Source of the DNA: Iris pallida
Taxonomy: Eukaryota; Streptophyta; Magnoliopsida; Asparagales; Iridaceae
Assembly (NCBI GenBank): GCA_029216955.1
Contig: JANAVB010002199.1
Coordinates: 16,619,620-16,683,619 of the forward strand
Length of the DNA stretch: 64,000 nucleotides
Direction: 5' to 3'
In this document: positions 35,301 through 46,200 of the stretch, piece by piece
Numbering within the stretch: position 1 is the first letter of the stretch
Layout: each line of letters starts with the position of its first letter
The notes under the pieces: generated by a model
Database searches by the model: none
What the model was told of the DNA's origin: nothing
The model's input: the letters and a program-made list of their open reading frames with translations, nothing else
Program-made: the position numbers and the translations under genes

Positions 35301-36896
35301 GAATGAAGTATAGGACTGTAGTTGGGGTTCACTGATAAACCTCAGTTGAATCACAAATTGTGTACTATCCTAAATCTGGATTGAGGAATTATCAATTCTT
35401 GCATGAGCTAAATCAGGAAAATCAGTGAAAGAGTAAAGTTTAGTTGGAGGATATCCTTAGTTTATTGTAGAGGACTGTCAACCTGATTTTGTATGAGATG
35501 CATTATAGGAACAGTCCCTTTACAAAACCTGGGAAGTTTGAGCTATGGTGAAAAGTGGAATATAGGATTAAGAACCATTGTAGACAGTCAACTCTTACTA
35601 GCTAGGTACTCAGTTCAGTACATATTTAATGTGTGTCTAATCATGATCAATTTGTTACCTTGTCTATATAATATTCATTTTACCCATAATGAGGGTATTA
35701 CATATTAATGTTCTAGAATGGGCAGAGACTCTGAACTTGTAATCTGAACCAATTTGGTAGGTTTCAAGTTCACTGTCTTGATGCATCTAAAATATTAATA
35801 AATATTACTATTAGAGTGTAATAGATTACTTCATGACTAGGTCATGGTTGGGCTTTGTCCTAGTTTATAAGAATAGGTTGGAGTTGGCAAAATAAGACTA
35901 AAGATTATGTTAGACTAGAACCTTACTCTCATTGTAGACTTATCAATTGTAAATTCATCAAACAGGAGGATATCCAGCTGTATTGCCTACATTTGATCAC
36001 CCGGAGACAGGCAAGTACACTCTACGGTTTTGTACTTTACATTATCTTTCCTGTACTTCCTTGAGTGACACAATTGCAACACGTCATGTTCTTTCTGGTA
36101 CTCTTGTTCTCTTGTGCTTATTACTTGTATCTGGGGAGGGGAAATATACTATCTATGTGACCAATCCCAAGTATCAACTCAGGTGTGTTTTAGCTTAGAC
36201 CCCGCATCGTGCACGCGGGTCCTAAGTCACCATTCATGTGCTTTCAGGTGCTTTCAGGTGCTTACCCTAGCCGGTCACATAGTTAGTTATATTTCAAATG
36301 CATTACACACATGTTCAGGAGATTACCTTGTACTTATTTCCTGTAGTTCCATGATATCATGTTCTTTCAGGTGCTTACATATCATGTTCTTACATTCATG
36401 TTCTTTCATGTACTTTACCCTGTTCTTCATGTACTTATTCACCTGTATTTTCCTGTACTTTCCATGTTCCCTTGTACTTCATTTCATGATGTCTTGTTCA
36501 TTACCTAGAATTGTACTTGCTCCGCTCCTGACTGGATATGTTATGATAGGTGAGATGGAGGCTTTGTGTGACACATACTATGGACAGGATACTGCCTTTC
36601 CTACTGAGCCAGCTGGAGCTGCTTGTGACCTAGAGGCTGCAGAGGCCTAGTTTCATTTAGTTTTCCATTTATCTTTCCATGTATTGAGACTAGTAGACTC
36701 TTATAGTTGAATTGTAATAAATTCAGATATTGTATCTCTTTTCTGGTTGGGACACATTATATAGTTGCTGTGATTCTACACTTTCATGTTTATCTGGTTA
36801 GTTTCCCTAGCTTGGTACAGCTTACTTCATTGTGTCTAACAATGAAGGCTGGGCGTGTCCGACTCGTGTCCGATTATTCGGGAGCGGGTCGTGACA
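32360..36896 (+). mobile_element. Solo Ty3/gypsy LTR, 4.5 kb, inserted in Tat integrase
   Basis: Starts TGTAACTCC at 32360 and ends GGGTCGTGACA at 36896, the same family as 2566-5934. The target duplication is GCACG (32355-32359) and GCACA (36897-36901), with one mismatch that fits CG to CA decay. Removing it restores the Tat frame exactly. A TATA box 'tatataat' lies at 32755-32762, followed by a CT-rich start. It is AT-rich and non-coding, with no internal domain attached. Short reading frames at 35493-36952 are not supported as genes. Confidence 0.85.
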
Positions 36897-38713
36897 GCAC
36901 AAGCAAGCACTTTTCATCCAACGCTTCTAGCTCTTGTAACCGCCTACGCTGATTGTCTTCGACGGTTAACTGATTAGTGATCACATTAGCAGACAACATC
37001 TTCTAAATGACTTGACCCAAGCTGGTATCAGAGTCCCAAGTTGAGGAGTCAGAAGAGTGTGAGTGCCTCATGACTTCTTCTTCCGAATCTTCTGAGGTGG
37101 TCGTAGGTGTAACATACCCCAGCCCTCGACGAGTACGCTGGTAGTAGTTTTCATCTTTTTTCTTTGGAGCGTGAATCCGTATGGAAAGATGTCGACCTTT
37201 TCCATAATTGAGCCCCTTGTTGCTATTCAGGTCGTAGCCCATCTTCTGGATAAGGTTTTTGGCCTGTGCCGTGTAGCGATAGAACTGTATTTTGCTGCTG
37301 TCAAGGTCTGGGTCTTCCGGAGTTATTCGCTATGGATGCTCCAATCGACCGAATATGATGGGTTCATCTTCTTTTTTCCTGGCTGGAACTGCGAAGTAGG
37401 CGCCTCGGGCAGGGACAACCGGCTCACATGGTTGGAAGTTGTCACTCGCGTCTGTAGTTTACACAGAGAATTGTCCAGGAAATACTTGGTGTTCCAGCAT
37501 GCGCCAAAGTAGTTCGATGACAACTTTCTGTTGATGAAGTGGGATATCTTGTCCCGAGGGATTACGTCGTCGAAAGAGTGGGCCTATGTATTGGCGCAGA
37601 CGTAATCTTCTAGCTCTTCATCAGTGAGGGCTAGAGCTGCCGCTGGAGGAGAAGGAGGACGCTTCCCTTTCAGCTTGACCATCAAGGGAATGGTGGTCGG
37701 ATGCTCCTGCACCTTCATGGTCGACCTTGGGGACCTCCGGGGTAACCTCATTCGTATAGGCTCCTGACCATCTTCCATCGTCACTGGAGGCGAATGTGGA
37801 GCTTTGCCCCGAAACATAACAACAAGAGGCGCTGACACCTTGGGAGGCCTCCCTCTCAGTCGAACCTTTAAAGGTTCTTCGGCCACTTCTACGCTTTCTA
37901 AAGCTATCTCTGCCTCGTCGTCAGCATCATTGTTGTCGTCATCCCAGGGGACTGACTTGTACAGATCAACATTTGTACAGTAGGCTTCAAGTCCTCGGAA
38001 TGAGTCGATATCAGCGAACTCCTTGATAACCCCGTCGTTGGCCACATATTTCATGCACTGATGTAGGGTGGAAGGGACAATCATGTACTCATGGATCCAT
38101 GGTCGTCCCAGCAGCATGTTGTAATTTACGTCTGCATCAATGACATAGCAAGTCACTTCAGTGTGAAGGTCGTCGATCTGACATTTCAGGCAAATTTTGC
38201 CCAAGGGCTCGCTCTTTCCCGCGTTGAAGCCACTGATTGTTGTGTTCGAGGCTGTCAACCGATGCATCGGAACCCCTAAAGTTTGAAGCAGACTTCTTGG
38301 GATAATACTCAAAGAGGAACCTGGGTTGATGTGGATGTGATCGACCTTAATGGCACCGACATACCCCGTATAGTACAGGGGGCGGTTGTGCCGGTTATTC
38401 TTTAGCAGCATGTCTTGCTGGGTGAAAGTGATACTGGGAATCACTTCGACCACGCTGTGGCAATGTGGGCAAGCTGCGGGATCCACTTTCGGTGGCTGAA
38501 CCTGGGTGAGGAAGGACTCGGCATTCTGTAAAGCTTCACTGAGCGCATCTCGAGTCTCTTTAGAGATGCGGAGGAGCTCGAAAAGTGATAATCTAACTGG
38601 AGTATTAGCTAGCTGCACTAGAATATCGAAGTTGTAGGGCTTAATAGGCCCGATTGTTGGATCATTTCTGAGAGGTTTGTCGAAGCGAACCTTCTTCTGT
38701 TTCTGCTTGTCCA
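36897..38713 (-). pseudogene. Tat-like protease, pre-RT linker and integrase-tail remnant
   Basis: Minus strand from 38713. VRFDKP leads to PYNFDILVQLANTPVRLSLF. The retropepsin-like domain follows, with HIHINPGSSLSIIPRSLL where the family has Asp-x-Gly, so the catalytic Asp is Asn here. NMLLGRPWIHE and the basic/proline linker come next. A TAG at 37584-37586 interrupts the frame, and a frameshift near 37330 precedes the Tat linker motif MGYDLNSNKGLNYGKGR and RRGLGYVTP. A TAG at 37003-37005 follows STWDSD. In the same frame the sequence then passes to NQRRRLQELEALDEK, which belongs to the integrase tail. The RT, RNase H and integrase core have been deleted between about 36950 and 36980. Confidence 0.78.
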
Positions 38714-39659
38714 TGTTTGCCATTAAGATCTTTGAATTCAATTTCAATTACAAATAGAACAGTATTACAATGTAGGACTCAGATGTAGTCCTAGGAGTAT
38801 ACTTTTATTTTTATCTGGGTACTTGTGTCGATGGAGCGAGTGGTAATGCGTTGACTCCGTTGACGATCTGACGACAATTTTAGATTCTCTGAAGGTCTAG
38901 GTTGCTCTGGATGCCGGAGCTTACGGAGGAGAAGAAGACATTGAGTGTCTCTTCTGGCCTCTGTGGATGTGCTTCTCTCTGAGTATGTATGCACGTCCTT
39001 CTCTGTCTGTGTGTGTGTCCGTCAAAGAAGGAAATGATCCCTCTATTTATAAGCAGCAGGTTGGGCTGCTCATGCGCACATATGTAGGATGCGCCTGTAC
39101 GTGGGAATGCCACGTGACTGGAGCTGCAGGGGAGGGCGCGTGGATGATGCGCCATGATTTGTGGATTGAATCCTTCATGCTGTATTTGTGGGCTGGCACG
39201 TGGCAGTGGAGTAGATCTTTCGGTTGCTGAGATCTTGGGTGGTTAGCACCCCTTCATAGGCTAAACTGAGTCAAAGGACACGTGGCGCATGTCCTCGGCT
39301 CAAAGATCTCGAATTTGGTGGAGAAGGATATGATGAGCTACACCTGGGATCCGGCGCATGAGGAGATTTAGCTCGTAATCTTTAGGAATCACGAACCAGT
39401 CTGGGCGTACGGCTTTTGAGGCGCATGCGGGGCTTCAGTAGCATGGTCGGGGAGGCACATGCAGCGACTTGACTTCTGTGATCAGAAGTAAGTCAGAGAC
39501 GCATGGCTTTTGAGGCGCATGTACATCTTCGGGCGCATGGCTGTGGAGGCGCATGCGAGTGGTTGGTCGGCCGCGTGGCTTGTAACCGACAGAGGAAAGT
39601 AATGATGATGCTGACGTCAGCGGTGCTCCGTTTTCTGCAAAAGATGCGGCCGCTCTATC
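38714..39659 (-). repeat. Solo Tat-like LTR, 3' part (minus strand)
   Basis: This is the end of the LTR that starts at 52288 (minus) and is split by the 39660-51216 element. It ends '..ggcaaaca' at 38714. Target duplication GTCCA lies at 38709-38713 and 52289-52293. A TATA box (minus 'ttataaatag', plus 39043-39052) is shared with the LTR at 29390. Full length without the insertion is about 2.0 kb. It lies between gag and protease of the host Tat element, and removing it joins the two in frame. Confidence 0.8.
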
Positions 39660-40261
39660 TGTAATGCCTGTGGTTCGTATTACGTATCTTGGTATACGTG
39701 TACGTATTCTTGACTCGTATTGCGTATTTTTCTGCATGGTTATTTTGGCATGTCATTGATTGTGGCTTAACTTGGTTCGGCTTAGCTTGGTTTGGTTTGC
39801 TTTTGGGTTCATCATGAACCAAAAGAAAACCCCTACCTACCACCACCACTACCCTTTATTAACCCATTCCCCTTTTCTCTCTCTTCATTATTCTTCTTCT
39901 TCCCTATCATAACTTCTTCAACCACCAGGAGATAGAGAGAGAGAGCTTAGGCAAGTGCAAACTTGCTTCATGATGGATCTCAAGTTTTATTGTTCCATTC
40001 TCTTCCTTACTTGATTCTAAGCCTCTTTAGAACTTGACATTTTTGAATTTGATGGATGGATTCTTGTAGATCTAAGTTTGTAAACTTTTCGGTTTTTCTT
40101 GGTTTTGATCTCTAAAACTTGGTTATTTTCGAAAACTAGTGTTTCTATGTTGTAGAGAATTCAATTTCATGCAGTTTTGGCTTTTGTTTCACTTGATTTC
40201 GGCTTCGGATGAGGAAGTTATGGCCAAAACAATTTCTGGTCATTTCTATGTTCATCTGCAG

Positions 40262-40945
40262 CATGAACAGCATGTCGCAGAAGGCGCATGTCGCAGAAGG
40301 CGTATGTTGCAATGAAGCGCATGTCGCGGTAGCCGCATATCATGTCGCAGTTGGCGCATATGATGTCTCTGTTGACGCATGTCGCAGTTGACGAATATGA
40401 TGTCGCAGTTGGCGCATGTCGCAGTTGGCGCATATGATGTCTCTGTTGACGCATGTCGCAGTTGACGAATATGATGTCGCTGTTGGCGCATGTCGCAGTT
40501 GGCGCATATGATGTCTCTGTTGACGCATGTCGCAGTTGACGAATATGATGTCGCTGTTGGCGCATGTCGCAGTTGGCGCATATGATGTCTCTGTTGACGC
40601 ATGTCGCAGTTGACGAATATGATGTCACTGTTGGCGCATGTCGCAGTTGGCGCATATGATGTCTCTGTTGACGCATGTCGCTGTTGACGAATATGATGTC
40701 GCTGTAGGCGCATGTCGCAGTTGGCACATATGATGTCGCTGTTGGCGCATGTCGCAGTTGGCGCATATGATGTCGCTGTTGAGCCGCATGAGCCACATGA
40801 GGCACATGTCGCAGTTGGCACATATGATGTCGCTGTTGGCGCATGTCGCAGTTGGCACATAGGATGTCGCTGTTGGCGCATGTCGCAGTTGGCGCATATG
40901 ATGTCGCTGTTGAGCCGCATGAGCCGTATGTCGCAGAATAGGCCG
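40262..40945. repeat. 37-bp (74-bp dimer) tandem array in the 5' LTR
   Basis: About 18 units of the type GCATGTCGCAGTTG(G/A)CG followed by (C/A)ATATGATGTC(T/G)CTGTTG(A/G)C. Starts at 40377, 40414 and 40451 give a 37-bp period. Two alternating unit types (GGCGCATATG and GACGAATATG) make a 74-bp higher order. On the minus strand no frame contains a stop, so long Cys/His/Arg-rich open frames arise. They are repeat artefacts, not genes. Confidence 0.93.
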
Positions 40946-41699
40946 CATAGTGCCTGTTTTGGCTATTCTATGTCTTATTTGCATGATTTGTGGTCAGAAA
41001 TTCTCCCAACTCCCAACGTCATAGTTGTATATCTTTCCCTTGGCTTCAAGAATATGTCACTAGTTGTTTTATGCAAGTTCTCTCACTCATGATAATGTAA
41101 GAATAGAACACGATAGTGGCCCGCTGTGGCGCACTCTTGACAAGTAAACTGGCATGATATGTCTCGACATGCTGTTATGACAGCTAGCCTGACATGATAA
41201 GTATGAAAGACCTGGACACCGTGGGCGATTGCGTTTGTACAAATAAACTGGTACTGTCTTGCATCATGTCTAGGATGGGGATCCCTGAGTACCACGGTCA
41301 GGGTTACCTACTGAAATTGACTAAGGCTAATTAACTAGAATGATTCAGTAGTCATGAAGAGATTCCCAGCTATAGGCAATCCCGTTATCTGGGCGCATTA
41401 AGTGGACTTGTAGCCTACCGACGAGTAGGGCACATTTTCAGCACACAGTCATGTGGTGCACCCTTCATAGACGGATATTCGACCCGGATAACCGGATGGT
41501 CTGCAGGGCTTGTGGCTGTTGGGATAATCTCATTGCATCTTGCTAGTAACTAGGCATGTGATAACCCTAGTTAGTTAAAAGTATCAAGCCGTACTCTTGA
41601 TTGGCCGTGATTGATTGGATGAAGTTTATTCCAGCTTAGTCTTATCCTGATCCTGTACAAGATTGTATCAGGACATGATTTCTTGTATCGATAAATGAT

Positions 41700-42250
41700 G
41701 GGATACCAAGTTCTGTTCAGATGAAGGGTTACAATCCCGGATCTTGTTTGGTTTAAGGGTTGTAACTTGGCTATCTGAATAGTTTCATGGTTATCTTATC
41801 ATATATCGTCCTGCTTATTATGCTGGCCTTAACAATAAAGATCAGGGGTCCAGTTCTGTTCAGGCGAAGGGTTACAACCCCGGTCCTTATTTGGTTTAAG
41901 GGTTGTAACCTGGCTCCCGGAGCAGTTCTGTGTCCTCTCTTCGTTTATTGTCTTATTGTAACCCCCTGTCATGCTCGTCATGTTTTACCTTTACTTCAAT
42001 ACCATGATTATTATGCTGGCCTTAACAATAAAGATCAGGGGTCCAGTTCTGTTCAGGCGAAGGGTTACAATCCCGGTCCTTGTTTGGTTTAAGGGTTGTA
42101 ACCTGGCTTCCGGAGCAGTTCTGTGTCCTCTCTTCGTTTATTGTCTTGTTACCTTATCAATAGTAATTGAGGCGGGTTTCTATTCGGGCGAAGGATTGCA
42201 ACCCCGGTCCTTGTTTGGTTTAAGGGTTGCAGTCTGGCTACTTGAATGGT
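41700..42250. repeat. Tandem hairpin units in the 5' LTR
   Basis: Four units, at about 41706, 41848, 42041 and 42177. Each has 'gttctgttcaggcgaagg' (or a close variant), a stem GGGTTACAACC, a loop of about 20 bases (ccggtccttgtttggttt) and the complementary stem GGTTGTAACC. The middle two also share flanking 'aacaataaagatcagggg', with a period of about 193 bp. Confidence 0.85.
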
Positions 42251-43227
42251 TTCTCCGTGTTCAATATATATTTGTTATCTCAGCTATTATCACTATCTTT
42301 TAATTACCTTAACTACTTATTTGTGATATGCTGGTTTTAGTTCCTAAGTGAAGCCTCCTTTGTGGCACTTGCTCTTTCTGGGGTCTGACCCAGCTGGTTT
42401 TGTGTGGCCAGATATCGGAGCAGCACCAGAGGATCTACCTACTATCCAGCCAGATGGTGACCACGAGACGTAACCCTGGCAACGAGTGGGTTTCTTTTTG
42501 TCCTCCCACTTTATTGTAAAATTATTCTTTTGAGGCGTTTAGCCGACGAGCACGTGTTAGCTCGATTGCCCTTTATTTACTGTCTGCCTACGGGCTGTAA
42601 CATGATTGACAAATCCTAGGGTTGATCATGTATTGACTAAAACTCTTGCTAGTCTTGACATTTTGTACGACTAGCTTCATGATCATTCAATATGTAATGT
42701 ATGGAACGCCTTACTATTGTATATTGATGCTCTAATATCTTGTGACTGTTACTACTTGCTTGTGATTGAGACAATAGGCTTGTTCATGACCGTAGGAGAC
42801 TGATGGATTATAGTTAAACCCTCATATATCTAGACAGCCGTGACCGTATAGTGACGTGGATTCCATTTCATTATACGTAGCTGGCTATGTCTGCCCCCGC
42901 TCTCCAGTATTCTGGTTCTGGGGCGTGACATGGTTTTAGTGGTGGCCCATGCAGGTCTTGTAATTCAAGATATGTGAGGGATTACCGAATAGATGTCTCA
43001 ATCAGTATTCGTCCTTGATCTCTGCTCGTATCTTCTGAATCCCTGGATTCTTGACCTGATCACATGCTTGTATCGTTGATCTGTCCTGGTCCTTCCTTAT
43101 TGTTCCCTATGTCGTCTTCTTCAGCGGCATTGTTCCTGGACCTACCGATCAGCAAGGCGGAGCACCTCCCGCGGACCAGCAACAACCTGGAGATCAAGCC
43201 CAGCATTCAGGAGTAGCCTCCAGAGTC

Positions 43228-46200
43228 ATGCCTACTGAAGGAGAGCCACCAGTTCAGCCCGTCCAGCCTGCAGAACCTGATGATGGCACTTTGGTGGGTC
43301 TCATCAGGACGCTATTAGCTTCCCAGGATCGGCGAGGAGATGCCTTGCACCAGGCGGTGGCAGACGCTTTGACCAGAGGAGGTTATCAGGGTAATAGCGC
43401 GGCCAACAGCTTCAAGCGCTTGAACCCTCCCTTTTTCGACGGCAGTGAAGATGCGATCGCTGCAGATGCATGGCTTCAGGACACAGAGGTGATTCTAGAA
43501 GCAGCCAGGACTCCAGAGAACGAGAAGGTGGTCGTAGTGCGCCTGCAGTTACTAGATCTTGCCCGCAGCTGGTGGACAGCGCAGGCCGATGGATTAGTGG
43601 CCCCTATTTCATGGACAGTATTCAGGGAGAGATTCCAGACCAAGTATTTTGATGCTGTAGCTCGGTATGATCTACAGACGAGGTTCACCAATCTGAAGCA
43701 GATAGGCAGGACGGTCGATGGATATGCGACCGAGTTCTCCAGGCTTAGTCGGTTTGTTCCCACCTTGGTGGCGACCGAGTTCGATAGAGCCCAGCGGTTC
43801 CAGCAGGGGCTTCATCTGGAGATTTTATTGGCGGTGGAGCAGTTTGAGCATCAGACTTTTGATGCAGTATTGAGAGCAGCCCGGAGGCATGAGTATACCT
43901 CCCAGAGGATCGTGGATAGGACCGGAGGTCGGAAGCGATCTCACGGCCAGATGAATCAGTCTTCAGCACCAGCCCCGGCAGCCAGGGCTTTGACCATTGG
44001 AGCTCCGAGGCGGGCGGCCTCAGTGACGTCGGTTCAACATTCCACCCCGACGCACCCTCAGCAGCAGAAGCAGAAGCAGTCTTCCGCAGTGGGATGTTCA
44101 CACTGCGGGAAGCCAGGACATGTGATGTCAGAGTGTCGCAGAGCACAGGGTTTGTGCTTGGTTTGTGGTGCCCCGGACCACAGGGTTGGGAATTGCCCGA
44201 ACAGAGGGAGTTCATCCGCCTTCTCTAGTCCTTCAGTTAGAGGACCAGCACCAATCCAGCAGCAGCAGCAGCTGCAGTACCCGTTCTCGAGGCCATTGCC
44301 GACGCAGGCCCAGGCATTCCAGCAGCAGAGACCGCAGCAGTATGCCCAAGCCCAAGCCTTGATCCAGAGCAGGCAGAAAAATTTTCAGCAGAGGGGACTC
44401 GCACCCAGAGGACATGGTCAAGTGCTGGCTTTGACCATGGGAGAAGAAGGAATAGCACCAGGTGAGGTGGTGGCAGGTACTATTCTCGTCAACACCTTTC
44501 CAGCTTCAGTATTATTTGATTCTGGTGCCTCGCATTCATTTATGTCTGCACGATTTGCGACACGGGTAGGACTGGAGCCCGAGTCATTATCAGTAAGGCT
44601 CAATATACTTACTGGTAACGGACTTGTGGGAGTAGATAGAGTGTTTTCCTCGTGTCGGGTCGTAGTTAGCGGTAGAGAATTCCCCGCTAGATTAATAGAG
44701 TTCCCGATGGCCGATTATGATGTGGTCTTAGGGATGGATTGGTTGAGGGACCAGTATGCTAGGATAGACTGCCACATTGGCAGGGTTGTTTTTAGCATTC
44801 CCGGAGAGCCAGAGTTTTCTTTCTCACGAGGCAAAGTTGAACCTTCTCCTCCAGTATTGCGGATGGCAGTAGCAGCAGTGCAGTTGCCTCGGATAGTCAA
44901 AGAGTTTCCAGATGTTTTCCCAGAAGAGCTTCCAGGGATGCCGCCAGAGCGAGAGATCGAGTTTACCATCGACTTGATTTCCGGGACATCCCCAGTGTCA
45001 GAAAGAGTCTACAGGATGGCGCCGTCAGAGCTAGAGATATTGTACAAGATGATTGAAGAACTCAGAACCAAGGGATTCATTCGTGCTAGTGGATCGCCTT
45101 GGGGAGCCCCGATGCTTCTTGTGAAAAAGAAGGATGGTACGTCCAGATTGTGTGTTGATTATCGTACCTTGAACTCAGTGACAATCAAGAACAGATACCC
45201 TCTCCCGAGGATAGATGACTTGTTTGATCAACTCAAAGGGGCGTCAGTATTTTCGAAGATTGACTTGCGGTCAGGATACCATCAGATTAGAGTCAGAGAG
45301 CAGGACATCCCGAAGACAGCGTTCAGATCGAGATATGGGCATTGAGAGTTTCTTGTGATGCCATTTGGAGCAACCAATGCGCCGACTGTATTCATGGACC
45401 TCATGAATCGTATCTTTATGCCCTATTTGGATCAGTTCGTGATTGTGTTCCTAGACGACATCCTGGTCTATAGTAAGAGTGAAGTGGAGCATGAGCAGCA
45501 CCTCAGAGTTGTTCTTCAGATTCTCAGAGAGCACCAGTTGTATGCCAAGTTTAGTAAATGCGAGTTTTGGCTCGATCGCATTTCATACTTGGGTTATATC
45601 ATCACCCGAGGGGGAGTAGAAGTGGATCCCCAGAAGATCGTGGCCATTGAAACATGGCCGGTACCTAGCACAGTGGCAGAAGTCCGTAGTTTTCTTGGAT
45701 TGGCCGGTTACTACCGGCGATTCGTTTCAGACTTTGCTCGGATTTCAGCGCCATTGACCCAGTTGACCCGCAAGGATGTGCAGTTTGCTTGGACAGCAGA
45801 ATGCCAGGATTCTTTTGAGAGATTGAAGCGAGGCTTGATGACGGCTCCTATTCTCACGCTTCCAGATGGAACTGGAGGATTTTCAGTGTACTGTGATGCT
45901 TCAGGCAGAGGTTTAGGATGTGTTCTGATGCAGCATGGGAAGGTAATAGCTTATGCGTCACGACAACTTCGTGATCATGAGAGGAATTACCCAACCCATG
46001 ACTTGGAGCTGGCAGCAGTAGTGTTTGCACTTAAGTTGTGGAGGTACTACTTGTACGGAAATATGGTAGAGATCTTCACCGACCACAAGAGCCTGAAGTA
46101 TATTTTCACCCAGAAGGATCTCAACATGCGTCAGAGGAGATGGCTAGAGCTGCTTGTGGATTATGATGTCAACCTGCAGTATCACCCAGGGAAGGCCAAC

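Larger units (their letters stand above)
39660..42930 (+). repeat. 5' LTR of the Tekay-like element
   Basis: 3,271 bp. A TATA-like 'tttattaa' lies at about 39855, followed by a CT-rich start. It contains a 37-bp tandem array (40262-40945) and a set of long hairpin units (41700-42250). The end is followed by 'tggttttagtggtggcccat', the likely primer-binding region. A related 'agtttttgtggtggcccat' follows the LTR that ends at 63334. The tRNA was not identified. Confidence 0.93.

Noticed and set aside
35493..36650. Host gene in 35.4-36.7 kb
   Set aside because: Short AT-rich frames with no domains, lying fully inside the solo LTR bounded by the GCAC(G/A) duplication.
37171..37512. Plus-strand 113-codon frame
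   Set aside because: Antisense shadow of the Tat-like linker and protease remnant.
40262..40945. CRISPR-like regular repeats
   Set aside because: Units are contiguous 37-bp copies with no unique spacers, inside plant retrotransposon LTRs, and no cas genes are present.
40218..40984. Long minus-strand Cys/His/Arg-rich open frames (also 48495-49270)
   Set aside because: They are translations of the 37-bp tandem array inside LTRs. Other frames over the same bases are equally open, and there is no domain or gene context.
42931..42960. Assigning a tRNA to the sequence after the Tekay LTR
   Set aside because: The block after the LTR is conserved with 63335 but does not match a tRNA 3' end I can name with confidence.
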